Source: Candidatus Methylomirabilota bacterium (lineage in GTDB: Bacteria; Methylomirabilota; Methylomirabilia; Rokubacteriales; CSP1-6). Taken from it: DNA of 64,000 bases. The DNA is taken from contig DASYVT010000135.1 in NCBI GenBank assembly GCA_035936835.1, forward strand, positions 1 to 64,000. The letters run 5' to 3'. Position numbers and translations under genes: made by a program. Of the stretch, positions 14,494 through 25,600 are shown in pieces. Under the pieces are notes generated by a model. That model made no database searches and was not told the origin of the DNA. It saw only the letters and a program-made list of their open reading frames with translations. The stretch's first letter is position 1. The number at the start of each line of letters is the position of its first letter.

Positions 14494-15803
14494 GCGCGAA
14501 CCCCCAACCATCCGCCGTTGAATCCGGCGGCTCGCAGTCCCGCGGTGATGTACTGACAGCCGCGCATCAACCGCCAGATCAACCCCGACTCGTAGTTCTC
14601 GACCATGACGACGGTGGGGCCGGAGTGGAGGCCGAAGTGCCATGGCGACACCCAGCAATTCGCCGATCCGCCCGGATCGAGGAAGGTGGGATTGAACGTC
14701 GCCTTGAAGCCGTAGGGATGGGTGCCGTAGAGCTCATGTCGCTGGAAATCCGCGACCGTCGGCAGCACGATCTCCGGCGCGAAGGGAAGCGAAGCGACCA
14801 CCGCCCACGGAGCGATCGTGCCGTCGTCGGGACCGTCGGGCACGCCGCGCGCCCGGTAGCCGAAGAACTGGCGCTCGACGCCATTGAGGACGCGGGTGAT
14901 CTCCCCCGGCCCGTCGCTCGCGGTGAGCCCCCAGCAGAGTGCACTGTACTCCGCGAAGCCGCCGGGATTCATGATGCCGTACCGCTGTTGCACCACGGTC
15001 GCGCGCCGGCTGTTCTCGAAATAGTCGATCCCATGCGCCCGCATGAAGGCGTCCTGGATGCCGCGCAGGTCGAGCCAGAGGTGCGAGAGTTGGTGCGTGA
15101 AGAGCGGCGCCGCGTGCAGGTACGGCGTGTCGTAGATGGTGCGCCATTCATAGGTCGAGGCCCAGGCCTGGTAGCTCGCCGCGGGGAGCGGATGCGTGGG
15201 CGAGCCGAGGCCGAGCACGTATAACACCAGCGCCTCGTCATACCCCTCCCAGCGGTACGGAAGGAACCCGCTCTCCGGCTTCCAGCCGTGGGTCACCGTG
15301 AGTCCGCCATCCTGCGCCCACCGCCAATCGACGCGGGCGTACAATTCGTGCGCGAGCTCGCGGATCTCGCGCTCGACCGGCGCACCGCCGCCAAAGTACT
15401 CCGCCGCCGCGAGCATACCCGCGAGCAGGAGGGCGGAATCGACGGTCGAGAGCTCGCATTGCCATGCGCGCGCGCCGGTCTGCATGTCGAGAAAGTGGTA
15501 GTAGAAGCCCTTGTATCCTGTGGCGTCGGGCTCCGTCCCCTGCCTGCTCTGCCGGAAGAATCGCAGGGTCGTGAGCGTACGCTCGGCGGCTTCGGCGCGC
15601 GTGATGAGCCCGCGCTCCACGCCCACCGGATACGCGGTAAGCCCCAGCCCCACCGCGGCGATACTCGCCGGCCAGTCCTTGCACGTCTTGTCGACGACCA
15701 ATCCGTTGGCGCGATTAGTCTCATACAGGAAGTAGCCGAAGGCATCGCGCCGGATCACATCCAGCATGCGCGATTCCGTGGCCCCGGCGTGCGCGGGGCT
15801 CAC
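14490..15803 (-). CDS. GH144-type (glycoamylase-domain) glucan hydrolase
   Basis: 437 residues, GTG start. It matches the glycoamylase-like domain family (Pfam 10091; GH144 contains endo-beta-1,2-glucanases) across most of its length: [13 protein letters not shown] near the start, [67 protein letters not shown] and a C-terminal [15 protein letters not shown]. No signal peptide is visible. The same domain occurs inside the large cyclic beta-1,2-glucan synthase nearby, so the likely substrate is beta-1,2-glucan; this is inferred from family and context. The gene is translationally coupled to pgm. Confidence 0.88.
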   Translation of the reverse strand: MSPAHAGATESRMLDVIRRDAFGYFLYETNRANGLVVDKTCKDWPASIAAVGLGLTAYPVGVERGLITRAEAAERTLTTLRFFRQSRQGTEPDATGYKGFYYHFLDMQTGARAWQCELSTVDSALLLAGMLAAAEYFGGGAPVEREIRELAHELYARVDWRWAQDGGLTVTHGWKPESGFLPYRWEGYDEALVLYVLGLGSPTHPLPAASYQAWASTYEWRTIYDTPYLHAAPLFTHQLSHLWLDLRGIQDAFMRAHGIDYFENSRRATVVQQRYGIMNPGGFAEYSALCWGLTASDGPGEITRVLNGVERQFFGYRARGVPDGPDDGTIAPWAVVASLPFAPEIVLPTVADFQRHELYGTHPYGFKATFNPTFLDPGGSANCWVSPWHFGLHSGPTVVMVENYESGLIWRLMRGCQYITAGLRAAGFNGGWLGVRA

Positions 15804-15859
15804 AGGTTCACGGACAGCGTCCCCGGCGGCGGATACGTGATCTTGGCCAAACGCCTTGG

Positions 15860-17398
15860 TCAGGCCCTGGCGACGGTCTTCCTCTCAAGCTCGACCTCCG
15901 CGCGCAGGCTCGCAATGTCCCGATGGATCGCGGCCACCGCCAGGATGTTGCGACCGCTTCGGTAGGTGATCGTGCAGTCGCGCGCGTCGAGCTGCCCATC
16001 GATCTCGGCGCTGTCCCACTTCTCCGCGTGGCCGACATACGAGAGGGAGAGATCGTACTGATCGGTCCAGAAGAAGGGCACGGCGTCGAAGCGCTCGCGC
16101 CTGCCCAGGATATTGCGCGCCGCGGTCTGCCCCTGACGCTCGGCCACCACCCAATGCTCCACGCGGATCCGCTCGCCGGTGCGCGCGTCCGGCCAGCGCG
16201 CGATGTCGCCGGCCGCGAAGATCCCCGGCACGCTCGTCTCGAGATACTCGTTCACCGTGACGCCGCGATCGATCGCGAGGCCGGCCTTCTCCGCGAGTGA
16301 GATGGCGGGGCGGACCCCGACGCCGACGACCACGAGATCTGCCCACAGCCGCTCCCCGCTCATCAGCGTGACCGTGCGCTCCTGGAAGGAGGCGGCCGTC
16401 GCACCGAGATGGAAGATCACGCCGTGCTTCTCGTGCAACGTGCGGAAGAACTTGCCGACCTCCGCTCCCAGGATGCTCTCCATGGGCACCTCTTCCGGTG
16501 CGACTACGTGCACCTCCACATCGTGCGCACGGAGCGCGGCCGCCACCTCGAGTCCGATGAAGCTCGCGCCGATCACGACGGCGCGCTCCGACGCCTTGGC
16601 TTTCGCGAGGAGCGCGCGGCTGTCCGCGAAGGTACGCAGATAGTGCACGTGGGGGAGATCGTGCCCCGGCACGTCGAGCCGCACCGGATCGGCGCCGGTG
16701 GCGAGCAGGAGCGTATCATAGGCAACGCGCTTGCCGCCCGAAAGCTCCACCCGGCGGGCCGCGGCGTCGATCGCGGCGGCGCGCGCGTTCAACTTGACGG
16801 TGATCTTGTGCTTCTCGTAGAACGCCCGCGACCGGAGGGGCACGGACTTCGGGAGCGCGGTGCCGGCGAGGTAGCCCTTGGACAGGCTGGGGCGGTCGCA
16901 GGGAAGAGAGGCATCGGCGCTCAGCATGGTGATGCGGCCGGTGTAGCCCTCGCGCCGGAGCATCTCCGCGGCAGCATGACCCGCGGCGCCGCCGCCCAGG
17001 ATGACCACCGATCGCGGCGCGGCCCCGTTGGCAGGCGGTGAGGGCAGTCCGGCACGCGTGACCTTCTTCCCGACATACGCCCTCCCGTTGCGCTGCTCCA
17101 CATGCCAGCACGCGACGGGCTTCAGCGCCGGCGCGCGGAGCGCTTCGCCGGTGCGCAGGCTGAAACAAGCGTGGTGCCACGGGCATCGGATCGTGCCACC
17201 CACGATGAGCCCGTCCGCGAGCGGGCCGCCGTAGTGCGTGCAGGAAGTACCGACGGCGAACAACTCGTCCCCCTGCCGCGCGAGCAGCACGGGTTCGCCC
17301 TGCGCGTGCCCGAGGAGTGAGGCGCCGTCCGCGACCGACCCGACCGCGACTCCCTTCGTGAAGTCAGGGCCGCCGAGTTTCTTCTTGGCTGCGCTCAT
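15860..17398 (-). CDS. Rieske-FAD pyridine nucleotide-disulfide oxidoreductase (AIFM3-like)
   Basis: 512 residues. The N-terminal Rieske domain (about 10-110) has the 2Fe-2S ligands in CTHYGG and CPWHHACF. The FAD-dependent reductase follows, with the FAD dinucleotide fold VVILGGGAAGHAAAE, the NAD(P)H fold AVVIGASFIGLEVAAAL, the second FAD motif GIFAAGDIARW, and a C-terminal reductase domain (FFWTDQYDLSLSYVGHA). Such enzymes pass electrons from NAD(P)H to ferredoxin-like or Rieske partners. The physiological acceptor is unknown; no oxygenase is adjacent. It precedes the glucanase gene by about 57 bp on the same strand. Confidence 0.92.
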   Translation of the reverse strand: MSAAKKKLGGPDFTKGVAVGSVADGASLLGHAQGEPVLLARQGDELFAVGTSCTHYGGPLADGLIVGGTIRCPWHHACFSLRTGEALRAPALKPVACWHVEQRNGRAYVGKKVTRAGLPSPPANGAAPRSVVILGGGAAGHAAAEMLRREGYTGRITMLSADASLPCDRPSLSKGYLAGTALPKSVPLRSRAFYEKHKITVKLNARAAAIDAAARRVELSGGKRVAYDTLLLATGADPVRLDVPGHDLPHVHYLRTFADSRALLAKAKASERAVVIGASFIGLEVAAALRAHDVEVHVVAPEEVPMESILGAEVGKFFRTLHEKHGVIFHLGATAASFQERTVTLMSGERLWADLVVVGVGVRPAISLAEKAGLAIDRGVTVNEYLETSVPGIFAAGDIARWPDARTGERIRVEHWVVAERQGQTAARNILGRRERFDAVPFFWTDQYDLSLSYVGHAEKWDSAEIDGQLDARDCTITYRSGRNILAVAAIHRDIASLRAEVELERKTVARA

Positions 17399-17425
17399 CC
17401 ATTCTCCTGTGCGCCGATGATACCT

Positions 17426-18193
17426 TCATCTGGCGGTCGTCATCTCGATTCGCCAGACGGGTCCCTTGAGGTACAGGGCGCCGTCGCAACGCACGAAGGC
17501 GGGGACGTCCTCGGTCAGGATCACGCATTCCTGATCGGCCGGCGCCTTTCCCAAGAGGGTGGCGAAGACGCGAAGGGTCGCGCCGAGCTTGGGTTTCAGC
17601 GCGTAGCGCGTTGCCTGCCAGGTGGAATCGCCAGCCACCAGTCGCTGGTTGCCCGCGGGAACCATCTCGAGCTGGATCAGCTTCGGCTTTGGCGTGAACG
17701 CCACGACGTGAACGGTCTCGCTCGCGGCCGACACGAGGTTCTTCAGGAGCATCGGCACCATGCCGTTATACACATCGGGGGGCAGCTCGATGCTCCCGTT
17801 AGACGCCTCTTCTTTGCCACCCCGCGTCGAATGCACCTTGTAGGTCCCCGTCTTCCGGTCGAGCACGGCCTCCAGCGTCTCCGGAAACGACGGCCCGCGC
17901 TGCACCAGCCGGTAGTTGAGCAGGGTGAAGACGCGCTGCTGCGAGAAGGTGATGGTCTCGTCGTGCAGCGAGCCGTCCTTGAAGCGAAGCACGAGCCGGC
18001 TCTCGACGCGGTCACTGTGAGCGGCCTGAAGGAAATCGCCATGTCCCAAGATCTCACCGCTCACAGACCGGACCAGCAGCAGGCCGTGTGCGGTTCCCTC
18101 TACCAGCCTCACCTCGATGGGCGCGGCCTCGAGAGGAGACCACGGCGCAAGAACGATGAGCATGGCGAGAACAGCGCGCCGATACGGCGTCAT
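17426..18193 (-). CDS. Exported protein of unknown function
   Basis: 255 residues from ATG 18193, which overlaps the stop of the upstream remnant (ATGA). A Sec signal peptide (AVLAMLIVLAPWSPLEA) is cleaved near AAP. The mature part is beta-rich, with segments such as GLLLVRSVSGEILGHGDF, ESRLVLRFKDGSLHDETI, VFTLLNYRLVQRGP and TWQATRYALKPKLG. This repeating-strand pattern resembles uncharacterised periplasmic proteins of the DUF3108-like kind, but I cannot assign the family. It lies between a Rieske reductase gene and a cytochrome remnant. Confidence 0.72.
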   Translation of the reverse strand: MTPYRRAVLAMLIVLAPWSPLEAAPIEVRLVEGTAHGLLLVRSVSGEILGHGDFLQAAHSDRVESRLVLRFKDGSLHDETITFSQQRVFTLLNYRLVQRGPSFPETLEAVLDRKTGTYKVHSTRGGKEEASNGSIELPPDVYNGMVPMLLKNLVSAASETVHVVAFTPKPKLIQLEMVPAGNQRLVAGDSTWQATRYALKPKLGATLRVFATLLGKAPADQECVILTEDVPAFVRCDGALYLKGPVWRIEMTTAR

Positions 18194-18706
18194 GCGTGAG
18201 ACCCCCGACGCACCGCTTCCCACGGGCCGGGACTACAGCCGAGCAGATGTTGGACCAGGTCGTTCTTCACCTGCTTCGTGAGACCGAGTCTGAAGAACCC
18301 GTCGTCGAACGACCCAGCGGGAGGTTGCGGCGCGGGGATCGCGAGCTGGTAGAAGTGCAGGGCGGCCAGCTTGGCGGTGACCTTGTCGGGCGTGCCGCGC
18401 GTGTCCCACGAACCTGACCTGGCGGCCACGGGGAACCGCGCCGGATCCTTGAGCCGCGCGGCGAAGTAGACCCCCGAGCCATTCATCTCGGTCGCCGCGA
18501 CGTACGCATTCCAGTAGGGCACCGAGCCAAACCCCGTCCACGTGTGCAGGTTGACGCCGGCCAGCTCGAATGCCGGCGGCATCAGAATCCCCGCCTGCTT
18601 GCCGTCGGGACGAAAGGCCTTGCCGTCCTTGTCGAGTTCGGCGTCGAAGCGACCCGGATCAAGACCTTGAGAATCTGCGGCATAAGAGTACCGGGAAAAC
18701 GAGCTT
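18190..18706 (-). pseudogene. MauG/RoxA-like c-type cytochrome remnant with internal deletion
   Basis: The minus-strand frame reads FDAELDKDGKAFRPDGKQ, PPAFELAGVNLHTWTGFGSV, PYWNAYVAATEM, KVTAKLAALHFYQLAIPAP and PPAGSFD, a pattern of diheme MauG/RoxA-like proteins. It then jumps to DDGFFRLGLTKQVKNDLVQH, the extreme C-terminus of such proteins. The segment in between that should carry the CxxCH heme motif is absent, as is the N-terminus (the frame closes at a TGA near 18707). No heme motif remains, so it is non-functional as a cytochrome. Confidence 0.72.
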
Positions 18707-18870
18707 CAAACATGGCCGCACTCCCTGGACGAGAGTCCTGCGCCGTAGGAACGGGCGCGTCCCCAACCCACGTGAAAGACGCTTCTTCGCTTTCTAGAGG
18801 TGACTGTAGTCCCGGCGGAGGCGGCGGCCTATTGGACCTAAGCCCCATGCCTGTCGAGCGAAACGGCCCG

Positions 18871-18944
18871 TGGACCCCCGTGGACCCCCGTGGACCCCCG
18901 TGGACCAAGGTCCAATAGGCACGCAAGATGACGACGACTAGAGT
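18871..18944 (+). promoter_or_regulatory. Half-site array plus palindromic promoter for the TraR/DksA gene
   Basis: Three exact 10-bp repeats TGGACCCCCG (18871-18900) run straight into the full palindrome TGGACCAAGGTCCAATAG (18901-18918), so four TGGACC half-sites lie exactly one helical turn apart. TAGAGT (18939-18944) lies 24 nt after the palindrome. A degenerate copy (ATTGGACCTAAGCCCCAT) is at 18831. The rest of 18707-19052 is untranslated leader. Confidence 0.68.
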
Positions 18945-19052
18945 CCGTGCGTGATGGACATGTTCCTCTATCACACGATCCCCACTCAGGCCGATTCACC
19001 TCGTGAAGTCCCGCGGGCGCGGAACCGGTCATGAGGTGTCAGGAGGCTCACC

Positions 19053-19418
19053 ATGGATGACATCAGAAAGCGGCTCGATCACAACCTGACGGCGGCTCTC
19101 TTTCGACTTTGCCAGCTCGGCGGGGCCGTAGCGGTTGAGGAGCTGCCCGGTGCGATCCGCGACAACTCCCGCCTCGCTGACGAGGTTGACGAGATCCAGG
19201 CCAGCGAGAACCGGGAGATCAGCTTCGCCACGCGCGAGAGGCTGGTGGAGCGCGTGAATCGTCTCTCGGCCGCCCTCGACCGGCTGAACGACGGTGAGTA
19301 CGGCGTGTGCGTGGAGTGTGCCGAGCGGATTTCCCCGGCGCGGCTGCACGCGGTGCCCGAGGTGCAGACATGCGTCCGCTGCCAGGACGGCATCGAGCGG
19401 TTCGCGCGGCGTATGTGA
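19053..19418 (+). CDS. TraR/DksA-family zinc-finger protein
   Basis: 121 residues. An N-terminal helical hairpin is followed by a four-Cys zinc finger: CVECAERISPARL and CVRCQD (Cys-X2-Cys...Cys-X2-Cys), the TraR/DksA C4 signature, with LNDGEYGVCVEC just before it. DksA-type proteins bind in the RNA polymerase secondary channel and redirect transcription under stress. Short relatives like this one may act without ppGpp. ATG 19053 follows CAGGAGGCTCACC. It has the most elaborate copy of the shared operator upstream, so it may carry the regulon's output to other promoters. Confidence 0.9.
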   Translation: MDDIRKRLDHNLTAALFRLCQLGGAVAVEELPGAIRDNSRLADEVDEIQASENREISFATRERLVERVNRLSAALDRLNDGEYGVCVECAERISPARLHAVPEVQTCVRCQDGIERFARRM

Positions 19419-19420
19419 GC

Positions 19421-19673
19421 GCGTAAGGAACATAACGCCTGTTCTCCGACCCGACGGCCCTGGGTGTCCGTGTCACAGCTCGGACAAACCGCGGCATCTC
19501 GCGCCGCAGCACCGGAGTACGGGGGCGACGGGCGGGCCCTCGCACCCGGGAGCCCGAGATGGGCGAGGATCCGCTGGATGACGACGGGGGCATCGATCGT
19601 GGTCATCAGCTGCATCCGCCCGGCGCAGCGCTTCGACGCCTTGCAGATCCCCTGGCCCGCGAAGCCGGCCTGA
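19421..19673 (-). mobile_element. IS91-like transposase C-terminal remnant with IS end
   Basis: On the minus strand, codons near 19660-19545 read CAGRMQLMTTIDAPVVIQRI and LAHLGLPGA, the zinc-ribbon tail typical of IS91-type transposases. About 60 bp further, at 19480-19421, is the IS-end-like sequence shared with 12711 and 29786. The rest of the transposase is gone, and the remnant abuts the stop of the glucan synthase gene. Confidence 0.65.
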
Positions 19674-22600
19674 CTAGCCGAGCACGACGCGAACGGAGTG
19701 GGTGGCGCCGTCATCGGTGAGCCGGAGCGGCCCGCCGCCGGAGGCCAGAGAGGCGCCGTCCACCTCCACGCTCGAGACGCCGCGCGAGACACCGCGCGGG
19801 TTCTCCACCGTGAGCTCGTAGCGCGCCGAGCGATACTGGAAGACGATCTCGAAGCGCGGCCAGCCACGCGGGATGCACGGGTCGAGGTGAAGGAACTCCC
19901 CCCGCACACGGAATCCGAGCAGCCATTCCAGGCCGGCCCGGTACATCCACCCCGCCGAACCCGTATACCAGGTCCAGCCGCCGCGTCCGACGTGGGCACG
20001 CTCGGCGTACACATCGGCGGCCACGACATACGGCTCGACCCTGTAGCGATCGGCCTTCGCGCGGGTGTTCGCATGGTTGATCGGGTTCAAGAGCGAGAAA
20101 AGCCCGTACGCCTTGTCTCCCTCGCCCAGCGTGGCGAAGGCGATCACGGACCAGAGAGCGGCATGGGTGTACTGGCCGCCGTTCTCGCGAATGCCCGGAG
20201 GATAGCTCTTGATGTAGCCGGGGTCGACGGCCGTGCGGTCGAATGGCGGAGCGAGGAGGACCATGAGTCCCTCGTCCCGCCGAATCAGATGCTCGTCGAC
20301 CGCGGCCATTGCCCGCGCCGCGCGGGCAGGCTCCGCGGCGCCCGAGATCACTCCCCAGGACTGCGCGATCGAATCGATCCGGCATTCCTCGCTCTTCGTG
20401 GATCCGAGCGGGGTGCCGTCGTCGAAGTAGGCGCGGCGATACCAGTCGCCGTCCCACGCCTGCGCTTCCAGGGAGACCTTGAGCGCGCCCGCATGCTCTC
20501 GCCACGCGGCGGCACGCGCCTGGTCGCCACGGCCCTCGGCCACAGGCGCGAATTCGCGGAGCGTCGCATGGAGAAACCACCCGAGCCAGACGCTTTCCCC
20601 GCGCCCCTCCCGGCCGACTCGGTTCATACCGTCATTCCAGTCGCCCGTGCCGATCAAGGGAAGGCCGTGCGCGCCGACGGCGAGAGCCCGGTCGAGAGCG
20701 CGGGCGCAGTGCTCGAAGAGTGTCCCCTGCTCCGATGACACGCCGGGCTGAAAATACGACTCGTCCTGTCCCGTCGCGAGTGTCGGTCCCTCGAGGAAGG
20801 ACACGACCTCGTCCAGCACCGCCGCGTCGCCCGTGGTGTCCAGATAGTGGAGGACGGCGTACGGCAGCCAGACCGCATCGTCGGAAATTCGCGTGCGGAC
20901 GCCGCGACCGGAGGGAGGGTGCCACCAGTGCTGCACGTCGCCCTCCACGAACTGGCGGGCCGCCGCTCGAAGGAAGTGCTCGCGCGCGATTCCCGGCGTC
21001 GCCACCGACAGCGCCATCACGTCCTGGAGCTGGTCGCGGAATCCATAGGCTCCACCCGCCTGATAGAAGGCCGAGCGCGACCAGACCCGGCACGCGAGCG
21101 TCTGGTAGAGCAACCAGCGGTTGAGCAGCAGGTCCATGGACCGGTCCGGAGTCCTCACTTGGACCGCGCCAAGCACCTCGTCCCAGCGGGCCTCGACGGC
21201 CCGCAGGACCCTGTCGAGGTCGGCCGTCCGATAGCGCGCGATCAAGGCGCCCGCTTCCTCGCGAGTCGCGGCCTGGCCGAGGAAGAACACGACGTCGGCG
21301 TGCTCCCCCGCGCGAAGCTCGAGGATGGTCTGGAGCGCGCCGCACGGGTCGAGGCCGGGGCCGACCCGCCCGGAGAGGCGGCCCTCGCGGATGAGGGCCG
21401 CGGGCCGCTCGAGAACACCGTTCCGCCCCAGGAACTCCGTCCGGTCACCCGTCCACGCCGTCTGCGCCCCGCCGAGATCGGCAAACGCCACGCGGCCGGC
21501 AAAGTCACTGGCCCAGGTATTGCGCGCGATCATCGCCTTCGTATCCGGGTCGATCTCGGTCACCATGAACGGCGCGGAGGCGCTGCGAGACACGCCGAGA
21601 ACCCACTCGACATAGGCGGTCACCGACAGCCGCCGCGTCCGGCCCGACGCGTTCCTCACCGTCAGGCGGGACACCTTGATCGGGTCCTCGAGCGGCACGA
21701 ACTGCAGCAGCTCGAGCGAGATGCCGTGCGAGACGTAGTCGAAGCGGCTATAGCCCTGGCCGTGTCTCGCCGTGTAGGGCTGGCCGGCCTCGCGGATCGG
21801 CAGCGCCGTCGGACTCCACAATTCGCCGCTCTCCTCGTCCCGGACGTAGATTGCCTCACCCGGCGCGTCGTTGACCGGATCATTCGACCACGGTGTGAGC
21901 TGGTTTTCGCGGCTATTGGCCGACCACGTGTACCCGGAGCCCGACTCGGAGACCTGAAAGCCGAAGACCGGATTCGAGATCACATTGATCCAGGGCGCCG
22001 GCGTCGCCTGCTCGCCCTCCAAGATCGTCACGTACTCCCGGCCGTCCGCCGCAAAGCCTCCCAGGCCGTTGAAGAGCTCGAGCTCCGGCCGTGGCAACGG
22101 GAGGTCCGGCAGCGGCTTGGTCACGGGCGGCCGCCGCAGGGGAGCGATCGGCGGAGCGTCGGGTCGCTGCTCGCGCGTGATTTGCTCGGCCAATGTCCCA
22201 CGCCGATTCGACAGCACCGCGCGGGCCACGGTGAGCAGGGCATCGTGCTGTGAAGGGGTGATGCGGTCCGATCGGAGGATATACACGCTGCCGTGCGGCG
22301 CGTGTCCGTCATGGGCAGCTGCCGATTGGCTCGTGCGGACCAGCGTCTCCAGCAAGGATTGCAAATCCTGCACGTACGACGGGGCCCGCTCGTTCAGGAT
22401 CACCAGGTCGACCGCGAGCTGCTTCATCCGCCAGTACTCGTGGGCGCGGAGCAGCTGCCGCACGATGCCCACATCGTCGGGGTCGTCGATCTGCACCAGG
22501 ACGATCGGGATATCCCCCGAGATCCCGTGCGGCCACAGCGCCGCGGGACCGCCCGTGTCACGCGTGAGCACGTCGGCGGAGGGCCGGAGCGTCCGGTCCA

Positions 22601-25600
22601 GGAAGAGCACGCGGCGGGCGAGGCTCTGGAAGAGGTGGGCCTCGTCGGGCCCGATGCTGAGATGGTGCAGCTGCACCTGGGCCTGGGTCCACGCCAGGGT
22701 GGCGGCACGGTCGAACGTGACCGCGTCGCGGTACTTCTCGGCGAGGCCAAGGGCCTCCACGCGCGACGGCGCGACCATGGTCGAGAACGACACCCGAACG
22801 GTGACGCCCGGGGGGATACGCACCCGCCGTCGCAGACTCACGATCGGATCCAGCACGGAGCCTACGGTGTTGGAGAGGGCCCGGCCCTCGATCAGCGAGA
22901 GGGGTATCCGGACCCCGCGGCCACGGCCGAGAAACCGGGCGCGGTCGGTTTCCCACTGGAGGTCGCCGACTGTCTCGCCCTCGACGGCCACCACGTGCGC
23001 CAGCCAGAGCCGCGGCTCGTCAGGCGATCTCGGCCGGCGCGTCGCGAGCACCACGTCCAGCTCGGGGAGGCACTCGGTCTGGACGAAGAGGTTCGAGAAC
23101 GCCGGGTGGGCCGCATCGGCTGCCGGCGGCACCAGCACGACCTCGGCATACGATGTCAGCTCGATCTCCCGGGTTCGTGTGCCCAGGTTCATGACCGAAA
23201 CGCGGCGCACCTCAGCGTCGTCTTCCGGAGAGACGAGCACGTCGAGCGTGGTGGTGATCGAGCCATCCTGCCTGGCGATCCTGGCCCGGTCCTCGGAGAA
23301 CACCACCTCGTACCTGTCCGGCTCCCGTCCGGCGGGCTGGTAGCCGGCCGACCAGACCTGCCCACTGTGCGCATCGCGGAGGTAAACGTACGTGCCCCCC
23401 ACGTCCCGCGTGACGTCCTCTCTCCAGCGGGTCACGGCGATGCCGCGCCAGCGACTGTAGCCTCCGCCCGCGGCCGTGACCATCACCGCGTAGCGCCCAT
23501 TCGACAGGAGATGCGTGCGCGGGAGCGCTCCGTGGGGCGTGGTGAAGCGCCGAACGACCGGAGGGACGAACTCTCGCGCGTCGCCAACCGTCATCACGTC
23601 TTCCGCAGGCGGTCGGGCGACCGCGACGTCTCGCGGTGTCCGCTCCTGCAGCAAGAGGTCGGTCGCCTGGACGAGGGGCTCGGAGTGAAAGCGCGCGCGC
23701 ATGATCCCGCCGTGAAGCACATTGTCGAGGGCGACGAGCGACATGCCTTGGTGGTGCGCCATGTACGCGCGGACAACGGCCACCTCGGCGTTCTCCGGAA
23801 GCCTAGACGGCGTGTAGTCGAGGGCTTCGTAGAAACCGTATATGCCGCTGCCGCCGGCTTCCGCGAGACGCTGGAAGTTTCGGACCGCGGCCCCTGGATC
23901 GATCATGGCCGCCAGCGCGGTCGCGTACGGGGCGACGACGACATCGTCGCTCAGCCCCCGCCGGAGCCCGAGGCCGGGCACGCCGAAGTTCGAGTACTGA
24001 TAGGTCATCTCGAGGTCGCGCGCGTTATAGCCAGACTCCGAGACTCCCCACGGCACGCCGCGCTCCGCACCATACGAGATCTGGCGGCGGACCACAAGCT
24101 GGCACGTCTGATCAAGCAGGCTTCCCGCCGGCGCGCGCATGACGAGGGCGGGCATCAGGTACTCGAACATCGAGCCCGACCAGGACACGAGCACGGAATC
24201 CTGTTCCACCGGCGTCAAGGCGCGGCCCAGCCGGAACCAGTGCGAGACGGGGACATCGCCTTTCGCGATCACGACGAAGCTCGTGAGGCGGGCCTCCGAG
24301 GCGAGAAGGTCGTAGTAGCCAGAGTCCAGGCTGCCGTCAGGGACGCGGTAGCCGATCGAGAAGAGCTTGCGCACCGGATCGAAAAGGAAGCCGAACTCCA
24401 TACCCCTGGCCACCGCTTCTACGCTCTGAGCAAGGTTCGTCAGACGCTGGATCAGAAGCTCGGACATCGGGCTCGTCCCATCGAGATCACGGGTATGGCT
24501 TTCGACGGTGGCGTGCAAGGCGAGAGCCCAGACGATCACCTCTTCCGAAGGCTCCTCCGATGGCGAGCTCCTGCGATCGTCCTCGACCAGGCCCCGCGCG
24601 AGGTCCGTCACGGCGCGGGCATGAGCCTTGAGCCCGGCGAGTCGCGCCGACCACTCGGCCGCCTCGGGCACCTCTTTGACGGCCGCCAAGACGGCATCCA
24701 GGGCTTCGTCCAGCCGGTGCCGGGTGACCGAACCCGTACGCCGGCCAGCGGCCAGGGCGCGCGCCGACTCACGGACGAGAAGCGCGACGTCCTCGATCCC
24801 GGCGAGAGCCGTCTGAGGCAGGAGCGGCCGCTCGATGATCTCCCGACAGGCCTGGCCGAGCGCGATGAGGTGGCCCGCGAGATTGCCGCTGTCGACCGAC
24901 GACACGTACCGCGGATCGAGCGGACGGAGGTCCGTCGTGTCGTACCAGTTGAAGAAGTGACCGCGGAAACGCTCGAGGCGCTGCATCGTCTGGAGCGTGG
25001 CCTCCAGCCGATCGACGGCGTCGAGCGTGCCGATCCATCCGAAATCTCGAGCGGCCACGGTTGACAGGAGATAGAGGCCCAGGTTCGTGGACGAGGTCCG
25101 ATGAGCCACGACCGGCTTTGGGTCTTCCTGGAAGTTATCGGGGGGCAACGAGTGATCTTCAGGCCCCACGAACGTGGTGAAGAACCGCCACGTCCGGCGC
25201 GCGATCAACCGGAGGGCGCGCGCGTCGGCCGCGGACAGGGGCGAGGTCCGGGCGGCGAGCCTAGGCGAGCTGACCCATCGCGCCACCGCAGGGGAGGCTA
25301 TCCACAGCAGCAGGAAGGGCACGACAGCGGCCAGGACCTCGGGCCGCCGCCAGCCGACGATGGCCGCCGCGCACAGGGTGAGAGCAAGCCCCCCGCCCAT
25401 GCGGCGATAGAAGCCCCAGAGATCGAGCCCGAGTCCGGACCTTGCCTGTGCCGCCGTGACCCACTCCAATAGATGGCGGTGCGTCACATACACGCGAACG
25501 AGCGTCCGCACGATCGCGTCGCTCATCAGCCAGGCCTGATGCGCCAGCATGGTGATCACGAACGCGGTCTGCGAGACGGCATGGAGGAGGTCTCGACCGA

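Noticed and set aside
12754-14556. 600-codon plus-strand ORF
   Set aside because: It lies entirely antisense to pgm, is Arg/His/Asp-rich with no domain, and has no ribosome-binding site. It is a shadow of high-GC codon usage.
18871-18914. CRISPR or simple satellite
   Set aside because: The units are only 10 bp, only three exact copies, and continue in phase into the shared operator. A regulatory array explains them better.
19079-20074. 331-codon minus-strand ORF
   Set aside because: It stitches together antisense of TraR/DksA, the transposase tail and another frame of the glucan synthase. Only the transposase tail is meaningful.
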